Assembly (NCBI RefSeq): GCF_016918015.1
Contig: NZ_JAERMK010000028.1
Coordinates: forward strand, 1-50,775
DNA length: 50,775 bases
Direction: 5' to 3'
Origin: Glycomyces sp. YM15
GTDB lineage: Bacteria > Actinomycetota > Actinomycetes > Mycobacteriales > Micromonosporaceae
Below, piece by piece: positions 31,996 to 41,181 of the stretch. Within the stretch, counting starts at the first letter, position 1. Every line of letters begins with the position of its first letter. The position numbers were made by a program, and so were the translations under genes. Below the pieces are notes generated by a model. It saw nothing but the letters and a program-made list of their open reading frames with translations, had not been told where the DNA came from and searched no databases.

Positions 31996-33987
31996 TCAGC
32001 GTTCGCGAATCACCGCGCACTCGCCGGGTTTGAGGGAGCGTATCGGGGCCCAGGCCTCGCCGGTGAGGAGGTTGCGGCCGGCGGCGGGGACCTTGGCGGG
32101 GTCCTTGCCGTGATTGAGCGCGAAGACGTAGGTGCGGCCGTCCGCGTGGGTGCGGCGCACCAGTTCGAGGTCGGCGGGTGCTCCCGGGAAGTCGGAGGCG
32201 ACGCCGATGTGCTCGAAGAACGGGTCGAGGTCCGTGAGACGGGTCGCGAGGTACCAGACCTCGCCCCGGCCGAGCTTGCGGCGGAAGACCGCTCCGGTCT
32301 CCGGGTAGCCCTTGAAGGACGCGATGGTCTCCGCGTCCGTCGCGTGGGTCACCTCCGACCAGGTCGCTCCCGCCCAGCCGTTGTCGAGGGTCACGGTCTC
32401 GCCCTCCCAGAGCGGGAGGAACTCCTCGACGCGGACGCCCATGAGGTCCCCCAGTGCTCCGGGGAGTCCGGGGAGGACGCGGTCGTTGCGGTCCACGATG
32501 CCCGAGTACGGGCCGACGACGAGGGTGCCGCCGCCTTCGACGTAGGCGCGGAGGTTCGCGTCGTCCTCGAGGAGGTACAGGTGCGGCGCGAAGACGTACT
32601 CGTAGCCGCTGAGGTCCCATTGGGGGTTCGCGAGGTCGGTGGTGACGCCGCGCCGCCAGAGCGATGCGTGCCAGCGCCGCAGCTCCGGGTAGGTGTCCAT
32701 GTCGGAGGACGGCTGCCCGGGGGTCTTCGCGGCCCAGACCGAGTTGAAGTCGAGGAGGAGCGCGGCCCGTGCGTCGACGGTGGAGCCCTTCACTTCGGCG
32801 AGGTCCTTGAGCCAGGCGCCGAGCTGCCTGATCTCGCGGAACACCCGGGAGTCGGCGCCGCCGTGGGGCACCATCGCCGAGTGGTAGCGCTCGGCGCCGG
32901 AGTGCGAGGCGCGCCATTGGAAGTACATGGCGCCTTCGGAGCCGCGGGCGACGTAGGAGAGGGAGTGCCGCATCAGCTCGCCGGGCCGCTTCGGGAAGCC
33001 GCCGCGGCGCCAGGCCGATGAGTTCGCGGCCTGCTCCATGAGGAGCCAGGGGCTGCCCGCGGCGAGGCCGCGGGAGGCGTCGGCGCCGAAGGCGGCCTGG
33101 ATCGACCAGGGAATGCCGTCGGCCTGTTCGGGGATGAGGTAGTGGTCGGTGGCGACGAGCCGGTTCGGGCCGGTCACGTGCTCGCCCCAGCGGTGGTAGT
33201 CGAGGCCACTGAAGTTGCCGGTGACCATGAGGTTCGTGGTGATCGGCTTGTCGGGGCTGTGTTCTGCGATGGCGTCGGCCTCGGAGCGGAAGAGTTGCAG
33301 GAGCGCGTCGGAGCAGAACCGCTGCCAGTCGAGGACGAGGGCGGGGTTCGGGGTCTCGGCGCACACGCGCGGGGGCAGGACCTGGGACCAGTCGCTGTAG
33401 GTCTGGGACCAGAACGTGGTGCCCCAGGCGCGGTTGAGGCCGTCGAGGTCGCCGTGGTGCCCGATGAGCCACTCGCGGAACGCGGCGGCGGAGTCGTCGC
33501 AGAAGCAGGACCGGTAGTACTCGTTGCCGGCGTGCCACATGGCGAGCGCGGGGTGGCCCGCGTAGCGTTCGGCGAGCTTCGAGGCCATCTCGACGACGGC
33601 GGCCTGGTAGACCGGGGAGTTCGGGCAGTATTCGGCGCGGGCGCCGGAGTTCAGGGTGATGCCCTCGGCGTTGACCGGGAGGGTCTCGGGGTGGGCTTGG
33701 GAGAACCACGGCGGCGGCGACGCGGTCGAGGTGGCCAGATCGGCCTTGATCCCGCCGGCCGCGAGGAGGTCCATGATGGCGTCGAGCTGTTCGAAGTCCC
33801 ACTCCCCCGGGCCGGGATTGATGCTCGCCCACGAGAAGACGTTGACGGTGGCCACGTTGACACCGGCCTCCTGCATGAGGCGGACGTCCTCGTCCCAGAC
33901 CTCCCTCGGCCACTGCTCGGGGTTGTAGTCGCCGCCGAAGGCGAGGCCTTCGACGGTGGGGATGACGTCGGTGTTCGGATGTGCCAT
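31996..33987 (-). CDS. GH42 beta-galactosidase
   Basis: A cytoplasmic glycosidase of 663 aa with the three GH42 domains: barrel (about 10-390), Rossmann-like trimerisation domain (about 395-600) and C-terminal beta domain. Acid/base is E156 in HAGNEYY and nucleophile E318 in WLLMEQA. The structural zinc site is incomplete: C121, C161 and C163 are present but the fourth Cys is replaced (S166 region). It has no signal peptide, so it would act on imported oligosaccharides, consistent with the ABC importer just upstream. A TTTC-G-GAAA palindrome lies upstream of the start. Confidence 0.94.
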   Translation of the reverse strand: MAHPNTDVIPTVEGLAFGGDYNPEQWPREVWDEDVRLMQEAGVNVATVNVFSWASINPGPGEWDFEQLDAIMDLLAAGGIKADLATSTASPPPWFSQAHPETLPVNAEGITLNSGARAEYCPNSPVYQAAVVEMASKLAERYAGHPALAMWHAGNEYYRSCFCDDSAAAFREWLIGHHGDLDGLNRAWGTTFWSQTYSDWSQVLPPRVCAETPNPALVLDWQRFCSDALLQLFRSEADAIAEHSPDKPITTNLMVTGNFSGLDYHRWGEHVTGPNRLVATDHYLIPEQADGIPWSIQAAFGADASRGLAAGSPWLLMEQAANSSAWRRGGFPKRPGELMRHSLSYVARGSEGAMYFQWRASHSGAERYHSAMVPHGGADSRVFREIRQLGAWLKDLAEVKGSTVDARAALLLDFNSVWAAKTPGQPSSDMDTYPELRRWHASLWRRGVTTDLANPQWDLSGYEYVFAPHLYLLEDDANLRAYVEGGGTLVVGPYSGIVDRNDRVLPGLPGALGDLMGVRVEEFLPLWEGETVTLDNGWAGATWSEVTHATDAETIASFKGYPETGAVFRRKLGRGEVWYLATRLTDLDPFFEHIGVASDFPGAPADLELVRRTHADGRTYVFALNHGKDPAKVPAAGRNLLTGEAWAPIRSLKPGECAVIRER

Positions 33988-34039
33988 TACGGCTGGCCCT
34001 TCGGTGCTCGGATGGTCATCGCCGGAGGATTGACAACGG

Positions 34040-34048
34040 TTTCGGAAA
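34040..34048. promoter_or_regulatory. Operator-like palindrome upstream of GH42
   Basis: TTTCGGAAA is a symmetric 9-mer related to, but with its half-sites inverted relative to, the GAAACTTTC sites of the xylanase and importer. It lies 53 bp upstream of the GH42 start, between it and the importer operon. Confidence 0.4.
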
Positions 34049-34054
34049 ACGCAT

Positions 34055-35056
34055 TCAGGATTGTGCCCCTACGATCCCCTGCAAGTCAAGCTCCTCGGCG
34101 CGCACGCAGCGCGAGCCGTCCGCCAGCGGGATCTCGCCGCTCCCGCAGCGGTCCTCGGCGTAGGCGCAGCGGCGCGCGAACGCGCAGCCCGGCGGCGGGT
34201 TCGACGGGTCCGGCAGCTCGTCCGGGAGCAGGATCCGGCCCTTGCGGCCCTTCAGCGACGGGTCCGGGATCGGCACCGCCGACATGAGCGCCTCGGTGTA
34301 CGGATGCCTCGGACGCTCGTACAGCGCACCGGTGTCGGCGAGCTCGACCACGCGGCCGAAGTACATCACCGCGACCCGGTCGGCCAGGTTCTCCACGACC
34401 GAGAGGTCATGCGAGATGAACAGGTACGTGAGCCCGAACTCGGCCTGGAGTTCCCTGAGCAGGTTGAGGATCTGCGCGCGCACGGACACGTCGAGCGCGC
34501 TCACCGGCTCGTCCGCGACCACGAGCTCGGGCCCGACGATGAGCGCCCGGGCGATGTTCACGCGCTGGCGCTGCCCGCCGGAGAACGAGTGCGGGTAGCG
34601 GTCCATGTAGTCGGGGCTGAGACCCACACGGCGCATCATCTCCGCGATGCGGTCCTCGAGTTCGGCGCCGCGCGCCTCTCCGGTGGCCACGAGCGGGTCG
34701 CCGATGATCTGCCGCAACGTCATCCGCGGGTTGAGCGAGGAGAACGGGTCCTGGAAGACCATGCGGATGCGGCGCCGCGACGCCGCCTGCTCGCGGCGGC
34801 TCAATGCCGCGAGGTCGGTGCCGTCGTACCGCAGCGCACCGCTCGTGGCCTTCTGCGCGCCCACGATCGTGCGGCCGAGCGTGGTCTTGCCGCACCCGGA
34901 CTCGCCCACCAGTCCGAGGGTCTCGCCCCGGAAGAGGGTGAGATCGACGCCGGAGACGGCGTGGACCTCGACGGTGGGGCGGCCGAGCAGGTTGCGGCGC
35001 ATGGGGAAGCGGACGTGGAGGTCCTCGATCTCCAGCAGCGCTTGCTTCTCGCTCAT
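34055..35056 (-). CDS. Opp/Dpp-type ABC transporter ATPase (DppF-like)
   Basis: A 333-aa ATPase of the oligopeptide/nickel-type importer class: Walker A GESGCGKTT, signature FSGGQRQRV, Walker B LVVADEPVSALD. A C-terminal Cys-rich oligopeptide-transporter tail (PPGCAFARRCAYAEDRC) often binds an Fe-S cluster. Start ATG 35056 overlaps the previous ATPase stop by 4 bp, with AAGGAG upstream. It is the last gene of the five-gene importer unit. Confidence 0.93.
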   Translation of the reverse strand: MSEKQALLEIEDLHVRFPMRRNLLGRPTVEVHAVSGVDLTLFRGETLGLVGESGCGKTTLGRTIVGAQKATSGALRYDGTDLAALSRREQAASRRRIRMVFQDPFSSLNPRMTLRQIIGDPLVATGEARGAELEDRIAEMMRRVGLSPDYMDRYPHSFSGGQRQRVNIARALIVGPELVVADEPVSALDVSVRAQILNLLRELQAEFGLTYLFISHDLSVVENLADRVAVMYFGRVVELADTGALYERPRHPYTEALMSAVPIPDPSLKGRKGRILLPDELPDPSNPPPGCAFARRCAYAEDRCGSGEIPLADGSRCVRAEELDLQGIVGAQS

Positions 35057-36081
35057 GCCGGGGCTCCTTCTCGGTCGGCGTACAGGACGCATTCGACGGT
35101 CCTTCTGTCGGCGAAGCCGGTGCCGGCGTCGAAGTCGACTTCCGGAGGCGCCACGACGTCGCACGTGCCCGCGATCGCCTCGGCGCAGCGCGGATGGAAC
35201 GAGCAGCCGCTCGGTCGGTGCAGCGGGTTCGGCACCGCGCCGGGGATCGTCGGCAGGTCCCGGCCGCGGTCGCGCCCGAGCACGGGCACCGAGGCGAGGA
35301 GCGCCTTCGTGTAGGGGTGCTTCGGATCGGCGAAGAGCTCGTCCACACCGGCCCGTTCGACGACGCGGCCGAGGTACATCACCGCGACCTCGTCGGCGAG
35401 TTCGGCGACCACGCCGAGGTCGTGCGTGATGAACATGACCGCCATGCGGTGCTCGGCCTGCAGCGTGCGGATGAGGTCGAGGATGCGCGCCTGCGTGGTC
35501 ACGTCGAGCGCTGTGGTCGGCTCGTCGGCGATGAGCAGCGACGGGTCGGCGCACAACGCGATCGCGATCATCACGCGCTGGCACATGCCGCCGGAGAGCT
35601 GGAACGGGTAGGCGTCGATGCGCTCGTGCGGTTTGGGGATGCCCACCTGGCCGAGGAGGTCGACGGCCTTTGCTCGGGCGGCGCGCTTGTCGAGCCCGGT
35701 GTGGATGCGGATGGTCTCGATGAGCTGCGCGCCGATCGTGCGCAGCGGCAGGAGCGAGGCCATCGGCTCCTGGAAGATCATGCCGATGTCGCCGCCGCGC
35801 AGTCGCGCGAGACGTTCGTCCTTGACGTCCAGGGAGAGGACGTCGAACGGCGCGTCCCCTCCGTGCCAGGTGATGGTGCCGGCGTCGATCGAGCCGGGCG
35901 CCTCGACCAGGCGCAGGATCGACCGGGCCGTGACCGACTTGCCGCAGCCGGACTCGCCGACCACGCAGAGGGTCTTGCCGGCGTGGACGGTGAGGTCGAC
36001 GCCGTCGACGGCCCTGACCCTCCCGTCGTAGGTGTCGAAGCCGGTGCGCAGCCCCGAGATCTCGAGCAGTGGTTCCGTCAT
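35053..36081 (-). CDS. Opp/Dpp-type ABC transporter ATPase (DppD-like)
   Basis: A 342-aa ATPase: Walker A GESGCGKSV, signature LSGGMCQRV, Walker B LLIADEPTTALD, H-loop ITHDLGV and a C-terminal Cys-containing oligopeptide-transporter extension. It pairs with the downstream ATPase to drive the heterodimeric permease. It lies 9 bp after the DppC-like gene. Confidence 0.93.
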   Translation of the reverse strand: MTEPLLEISGLRTGFDTYDGRVRAVDGVDLTVHAGKTLCVVGESGCGKSVTARSILRLVEAPGSIDAGTITWHGGDAPFDVLSLDVKDERLARLRGGDIGMIFQEPMASLLPLRTIGAQLIETIRIHTGLDKRAARAKAVDLLGQVGIPKPHERIDAYPFQLSGGMCQRVMIAIALCADPSLLIADEPTTALDVTTQARILDLIRTLQAEHRMAVMFITHDLGVVAELADEVAVMYLGRVVERAGVDELFADPKHPYTKALLASVPVLGRDRGRDLPTIPGAVPNPLHRPSGCSFHPRCAEAIAGTCDVVAPPEVDFDAGTGFADRRTVECVLYADREGAPA

Positions 36082-36090
36082 TGGTCCCGC

Positions 36091-37221
36091 CTAATGCTTG
36101 TACGGGTCGGCGGCGTCCCGGAGGCCGTCGCCGACGAAGTTGAACGCCAGCACCACGAGCACCACGCACAGGCCCGGGATGAGCAGCCATGGTGCGCCCG
36201 AGAGCACGCTCCACTTGCTCGCGTCCTGCAGCTGCACGCCCCAGGAGACCGCCGGCGGGCGCAGGCCCATGCCGAGCCATGACAGCGCGGTCTCGGCCAG
36301 GATCATGCCGGGGATCGAGAGGCTCAGCGCGGCGATGATGTGCGAGGAGAAGCTGGGCAGCATGTGCCGGAACATGATCCGGCCGTGGCTCGACCCGTCC
36401 AGGCGCGCCGAGGTCACGAACTCCTCGCGGCGCAGGGACAGGAAGCGCCCGCGCACTTCTCTCGCCAGGCCCGTCCAGGCCACGAGCGCGAGGATCGTGG
36501 TGATGATGAAGTACCTGGTCACCGGGTTCATGTCGGCCGGGAGCGCGGCGGCGAAACCGAGCCACAGCGGGATCGCCGGGACGCTCATGATGAGCTCGAT
36601 GACGCGTTGGATCGCGTTGTCGGCCCAGCCGCCGAAGTAGCCGGAGATCGCGCCGAGCACGATGCCGAGGATGAACGCGAGCAGCACGCCGATGATGCCC
36701 ACCGAGGCCGAGACACGCGTGGCGTACACGACCTGGCTCAACAGGTCCTGGCCGTCGGTCGTGGTGCCCCACAGGTACATCGGGTCGTCGGGATCGGTGG
36801 GGCCGATGAGGTGGCGGTCCCACGGGATGAACCCGAAGAGCTCGTACTCCTCGCCCTTGACGAAGAAGCCCACGTCGACGCGGTCTTCGGGGTTCGCCTC
36901 GTAGGTGATGCGCAGCGAGCGCGGGTCCTGTTCGGACGTGTAGCCGTCCACGTGGAGCCCGAACCCGCTGTCGCTCCAGAGCTTCAGCACCTGCGGCGGC
37001 GCGGTGGTGTACTCGGCGTCGCGGTGGCGGGAGCCGAACGGCGCGACGAACTCGCACAGCACGATCACCAGCATCATCCCCGCGAGGATCCACGCGGAGA
37101 CGAGCGCGAGCCGGTGCTTCTTGAACGCCCACCACACCAGTCTCGACTGGGAGGCGGTGGCCGGCCTCGCCGTTTCCTCGATGCCTTCGGTGGTCTTGGA
37201 AGGCCCAGCTTTGACGTCCAT
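36091..37221 (-). CDS. Opp/Dpp-type ABC permease (DppC-like)
   Basis: A 376-aa inner-membrane permease. After the first helix (about 40-62) a long external insertion (about 65-160) is typical of sugar-linked members. The BPD_transp_1 region follows, with the EAA-like loop EEFVTSARLDGSSHGRIMFRH. ATG 37221 is preferred over the TTG one codon earlier, with GAGG 5 nt upstream. It starts 7 bp after the DppB-like stop. Confidence 0.92.
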   Translation of the reverse strand: MDVKAGPSKTTEGIEETARPATASQSRLVWWAFKKHRLALVSAWILAGMMLVIVLCEFVAPFGSRHRDAEYTTAPPQVLKLWSDSGFGLHVDGYTSEQDPRSLRITYEANPEDRVDVGFFVKGEEYELFGFIPWDRHLIGPTDPDDPMYLWGTTTDGQDLLSQVVYATRVSASVGIIGVLLAFILGIVLGAISGYFGGWADNAIQRVIELIMSVPAIPLWLGFAAALPADMNPVTRYFIITTILALVAWTGLAREVRGRFLSLRREEFVTSARLDGSSHGRIMFRHMLPSFSSHIIAALSLSIPGMILAETALSWLGMGLRPPAVSWGVQLQDASKWSVLSGAPWLLIPGLCVVLVVLAFNFVGDGLRDAADPYKH

Positions 37222-37228
37222 CAATGCC

Positions 37229-38224
37229 TCAATTCTGGTGGATGCCCATGCGGATGCGGGGGTCGAGCCAGCCGAGCAGCAGGTCGGAGATCAGGGTGCC
37301 GATCACGGTGACGGCGCTGAGGATCATGATGATCGAACCGGCCAGGTACATGTCCTGGGAGCGCAAGGCCCCCAAGAGGATCGGCCCCAGCGTCGGCAGT
37401 CCGAGGATCTGGCCGACCACGATGTCGCCGACCAGGAGCATCGGCAGCACCCATCCGATCGTGGAGACGAACGGGTTGAGCGCCACGCGCAGCGGGTAGC
37501 GGCGCAGCAGCTGCTTCTCGGGGACGCCCCGGGCCCGGGCGGCGGTGACATACGGGCGGTGCAGCTCGTCGAGCAGGTTGTTGCGGATGATCCGCACCAG
37601 GCCCGCCACGCCGCCGGTGCCGATCACGATCATCGGGATCCACAGATGTCCCAGGAGGTCGAGCAGTTTGCCGAGGTTCCAGGCCGAGTCGCACCACTCC
37701 GGCGAGCACAGTCCCGAAGGGACCGATCCGAACCAGGTCACACTGAAGTAGATGAACACCAGCGCGATCAGGAAGTTCGGGGTGGCGAGGCCGAGGAAGC
37801 CGACCGTGGTGACGGCGTAGTCGCCGATCGAGCGCTGCCTGACCGCCGAGTACACGCCGATCGGGAAGGCCAGGCCCCAGGTCACGAGGAGCGTCACGAA
37901 CGAGACGCCGATCGTGGCCCCGAGGCGCGGCCCGATGACGTCCGCGACCGGCCGCTCGTACTCGAACGAGGTCCCCAGGTCGCCCTGGACGATCTGCGTG
38001 ACCCAGTGCCAGTACTGCTCGAACACGTTGCCGTCCAGGCCGTACCGGACGCGGAGCCCGGCGATGTCGGCCTCGGTGAGGCCCTGGCCCATCACGTTGT
38101 ACTTCGCGGTGAGCGCGGTGACGAAGTCGCCGGGCGGCAGGTTGATGATGACGAAGACGACCAGTGAGATCGCCACCAGCGTCGCCGCCATGTAGGCCGC
38201 CCGGCGGCCCAGATAGGAGATCAC
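37229..38224 (-). CDS. Opp/Dpp-type ABC permease (DppB-like)
   Basis: A 331-aa permease with an N-terminal helix followed by PPGDF (typical DppB N-terminus) and five further helices. The EAA loop reads RPYVTAARARGVPEKQLLRRYPLR. Start GTG 38224 has AGGAG 7 nt upstream inside the end of the binding-protein gene. It forms the channel with the DppC-like partner. Confidence 0.92.
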   Translation of the reverse strand: MISYLGRRAAYMAATLVAISLVVFVIINLPPGDFVTALTAKYNVMGQGLTEADIAGLRVRYGLDGNVFEQYWHWVTQIVQGDLGTSFEYERPVADVIGPRLGATIGVSFVTLLVTWGLAFPIGVYSAVRQRSIGDYAVTTVGFLGLATPNFLIALVFIYFSVTWFGSVPSGLCSPEWCDSAWNLGKLLDLLGHLWIPMIVIGTGGVAGLVRIIRNNLLDELHRPYVTAARARGVPEKQLLRRYPLRVALNPFVSTIGWVLPMLLVGDIVVGQILGLPTLGPILLGALRSQDMYLAGSIIMILSAVTVIGTLISDLLLGWLDPRIRMGIHQN

Positions 38225-38228
38225 CGGT

Positions 38229-40274
38229 CTACTCCTGGATGAACCACTGCTCGGGGCGGGCGGGCGAGGGCGTCCCGTAGGAGGGGTTCTCCGGCATCTC
38301 GCCGCCCACGTTGTGGAGCGTGTTCGAGACGACGGCCCACGAGCCCTGGCCGCGTACGGTGCCGATCGCGTAGAACTGCTCTTTGGCGATGGCGAGGATC
38401 TGCTTGAAGATCTCGTCGCGGGCGGCCTCGTCGGGCTCGAGCATGAACTGGTCGTACAGGTCGTGCTGCTCGGTGATCGGCGGGGGCGGCGGCTCGACCA
38501 TCTCGGCGTCCTGGACGCCGCCCAGCGTGTAGTGCGCCGACCACTGGCGGGCGAAGAAGGCGCCGCCGCCGGGGCCCGCGGCCATGTACCAGTAGACGGA
38601 GACGGTCTCGTCGATCGCGCCGCCGTCGCCCGTCCATACGGTGCAGTCGAAGTCGCCCTCGTCGACGGCGGCCTGCCAGACCTCGCGCGGCTGCGCGTTG
38701 ATGTGGAGGGTGACGCCGACGTCGGCCCACATGTCCTTGATCATGTCCATCGCGTCGATCCAGGTGGTGCCGAGGAGCGCGTCGTCGGCGATCGCGACGG
38801 TGAACTCGAGCTTGGTGCCGTCGGCGGCGGTGCGGACCCCGTCGGACCCGGCGGTGTAGCCGGCCTGGTCGAGGGTCTGATTGGCGAGCGCGGCGTCGAA
38901 CTCGAGGTACTGGGTGGCGAACGCCTCGTCGTAGAACTTCGACTCGGGCCGCGGGGCGGCCTGGCTGGGTTCGCCGACGCGGTTCCAGAGGACGTCGATG
39001 AGCTCCCGGCGGTTGACGGCGTGCGACATGGCGATGCGGAACTGCTTGTCCTGGAAGATCTTCCGCAGTCCGACATCGGTGTGGTTCAGGTTGAACGCGA
39101 TGTTCATGTCGGTGGAGTAGGTCGAGGTGAGGTCGAGGACGGTGTAGTTCCCGGACTCCTCGTTGTCGACGGCGTCGGCGCGGTGGGCGTTGTCGTTGAA
39201 GTGGCGCGAGTGGAAGTGGTATTCGCCGTTGAGCGCGTGGGCGAACATGGTCTCGACGTCGGCGATGATGTTGTAGCGCACCGAGTCGATGTACGGCAGC
39301 TGGCTGCCTTCCTCGTCCACCTTGTAGTAGTAGGGGTTGCGTTCGAAGAGGGCGTAGTCCTCGCTGGAGACCGGTTGCTTGCACGTCCACGCCATGAGCG
39401 TGGGGAGGTCCGGGTTCTCCCACTGGAAGTTCCAGAGGTTGCCGAGGTTGGTGAAGCGGGTGATCCAGCCGTCGAAGCCCGCGTCGATGGCCTCCTGCTC
39501 GGCGTTCGGGTTGTAGGTGAGGTGGAACTGCTCGAGGTAGTGGCGCGGGTACCAGGTGAAGCGCTGCCCGGAGACGCCACTGGCCATGTTGTCCTCGAAG
39601 AGGGGCTTGGGACCGCTGAAGCGGACGATGAAGGTGCGGTCGTCGACGATCTCGAGTTCGGCGGGGGCGCCGTCGGGGCCGGTGAGCTCGGTCGGGACGG
39701 CGGCGGTGAGGTCGGGGTCGAGGTTGACGTCGTGGAAGGCGAACTCGACGTCGGCGGTGGTCAGCGGCTCGCCGTCGGACCATTTCAGCCCTTCGCGGAG
39801 CGTGATGGTGAATTCGCTGGCGTCCTCGTTGGGCTCGAAGGCCGAGGCGAGGTTCAGTTCGATCTCGGTGAAGTCGCGGTTCTTCTTGAGCAGCGGCTCG
39901 TAGTTGATGGTGCGGAAGAGCCACGGGCCGTCGGAGGCGCCGGTGATGGCGGTGTTCCACTCGCCGCCGTAGACGCCCATGTCCTCGGCGACCTTGATGA
40001 CGACGGGTTCCTTGGGCAGGCGTTCCTCGACGGGCGGGAGCTCGCCGGCTTCGACGCGTTCGGCGAGCATCGGCGCTTCCCTGCCCTTGTCGCCGCCACC
40101 GCCGCCCCGGCCTTCGGGTTCGGTGGAGAACCAGGAGCAGCCTGCGGCGGAGGCGGTGAGGGCAGTGGCGCCGGAGAGGACGAGTCCGCGGCGGCTGAGG
40201 TGGGGGGCGGGCCACTGGAGGGCCCCTTCCCGCTTCTTCGTGAACAGGCTGGAACGGGGCTGCTGAGTGCTCAT
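38229..40274 (-). CDS. Family 5 extracellular solute-binding lipoprotein
   Basis: Substrate-binding component of the importer, 681 aa, long for family 5. The N-terminus combines a twin-arginine motif (SRRGLVL, R28-R29) with a lipobox ending at C46 (SAAGC), so it is a Tat-exported lipoprotein. A Gly-rich linker then precedes the SBP_bac_5 domain. Family 5 members bind peptides or oligosaccharides. Shared operators with the xylanase and adjacency to GH42 favour an oligosaccharide, as for the xylan/mannan importers of Thermotoga. Start ATG 40274 has AAGGAG upstream. Confidence 0.9.
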   Translation of the reverse strand: MSTQQPRSSLFTKKREGALQWPAPHLSRRGLVLSGATALTASAAGCSWFSTEPEGRGGGGGDKGREAPMLAERVEAGELPPVEERLPKEPVVIKVAEDMGVYGGEWNTAITGASDGPWLFRTINYEPLLKKNRDFTEIELNLASAFEPNEDASEFTITLREGLKWSDGEPLTTADVEFAFHDVNLDPDLTAAVPTELTGPDGAPAELEIVDDRTFIVRFSGPKPLFEDNMASGVSGQRFTWYPRHYLEQFHLTYNPNAEQEAIDAGFDGWITRFTNLGNLWNFQWENPDLPTLMAWTCKQPVSSEDYALFERNPYYYKVDEEGSQLPYIDSVRYNIIADVETMFAHALNGEYHFHSRHFNDNAHRADAVDNEESGNYTVLDLTSTYSTDMNIAFNLNHTDVGLRKIFQDKQFRIAMSHAVNRRELIDVLWNRVGEPSQAAPRPESKFYDEAFATQYLEFDAALANQTLDQAGYTAGSDGVRTAADGTKLEFTVAIADDALLGTTWIDAMDMIKDMWADVGVTLHINAQPREVWQAAVDEGDFDCTVWTGDGGAIDETVSVYWYMAAGPGGGAFFARQWSAHYTLGGVQDAEMVEPPPPPITEQHDLYDQFMLEPDEAARDEIFKQILAIAKEQFYAIGTVRGQGSWAVVSNTLHNVGGEMPENPSYGTPSPARPEQWFIQE

Positions 40275-40339
40275 CGGTGAGCGCTCCTTCCGTGGGGGTA
40301 GTGGCGCGACCCGGCACGACCGCACCATTATCGAAACTA

Positions 40340-40407
40340 TTTCCGGAAATGCTCCGAAAACTTTCGGTAATAGCGGTGAGGTTACGGCACCATAAAAACG
40401 TGGTCAA
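40340..40407 (-). promoter_or_regulatory. Importer promoter with two palindromic operators
   Basis: On the minus strand TTGACC (40407-40402), a 17-nt spacer and TAACCT (40384-40379) make a strong promoter. Just downstream of the expected start lie CCGAAA-AC-TTTCGG (40354-40367) and TTTCCGGAAA (40340-40349). The layout copies the xylanase promoter: consensus promoter, then tandem GAAA/TTTC sites. Confidence 0.7.
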
Positions 40408-40484
40408 GGCCACGGGACGCGCTCAAGGTCACGATAAGGTCACAAATGGCAATCGCATACCACTGAATAACCACTGAACTGTTT

Positions 40485-40495
40485 CGAAAGTTTCG
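40485..40495. promoter_or_regulatory. Perfect CGAAAGTTTCG operator upstream of the importer
   Basis: The complement is CGAAACTTTCG, the exact 11-mer reported for streptomycete xylanase control. It is about 110 bp upstream of the predicted importer start, a distance compatible with looping to the downstream sites. Nothing else is recognised in 40275-40538. Confidence 0.65.
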
Positions 40496-40538
40496 GTGAT
40501 CTTGGCGAACCTTTACCGATCGACGTCCATCGATGCAG

Positions 40539-41057
40539 CTAGGGGCGTTGGCGATATGGCGGGAGGCCCCGCTTGTACGCGTCCCAGAGGCTGCGCATCA
40601 CGAAGATCTTCTCGTCGAGATCGTCGTCGGTCGAGAGCGCGCGCCCCGAGTACGGGGCCTGGAGCCGCCACGGCTTCTGCTCGGGGTCGAGGAGGTACAC
40701 CACCGGGACGGTGCGGCTCGCCCGGCGCTCGGCCCTGATGTCGGCGATATCGGTCCACGCCGCGAAGCGCTCCGTGTGCTTCTGGGAGGCGACGGCTTTG
40801 AGCGGATGAACGCCGCGCTCGTCGAGCACGACCCCGCGGCCCCGCGCCCCCGCGTACGCGACTCCCAGTGCGACGGCGATCGCGACGAGGACGAGCGCGA
40901 GCAGCGTGTAGTGGTACCAGCGGCCCACGGCGAGCATGTACGCCACGGCCGGAACGAGGGCGGCGAAGAGCGAGAGGCCGGAGAGGAACAGCGCCCGACC
41001 GAGCACCTGGCGCGTCGTCGGTCGGAATGTGATCTTGACGGCCACGTCCACCCCCAC
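40539..41057 (-). CDS. PH-domain-like membrane protein
   Basis: A 172-aa protein with two hydrophobic helices (about 23-45 and 49-70) followed by a bacterial PH-like beta domain (GVVLDERGVHPLKAVASQ to PVVYLLDPEQKPWRL). It is unknown in function. Three in-frame GTG starts (41057, 41051, 41045) lie within a G-rich run and cannot be separated; the longest is listed. It diverges from another PH-like gene of similar design. Confidence 0.65.
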   Translation of the reverse strand: MGVDVAVKITFRPTTRQVLGRALFLSGLSLFAALVPAVAYMLAVGRWYHYTLLALVLVAIAVALGVAYAGARGRGVVLDERGVHPLKAVASQKHTERFAAWTDIADIRAERRASRTVPVVYLLDPEQKPWRLQAPYSGRALSTDDDLDEKIFVMRSLWDAYKRGLPPYRQRP

Positions 41058-41181
41058 CAGGCTTGTGCCGCTGCTCCTCAGCTGATCGTGCCACGTTCGA
41101 CGCCCGCGTCAAGCGACAATCCGACAGAAACCGGACCGGGCACTTTGCGTACCCCGTGCCCGGGTGTGTCAGGCTGGTCCC

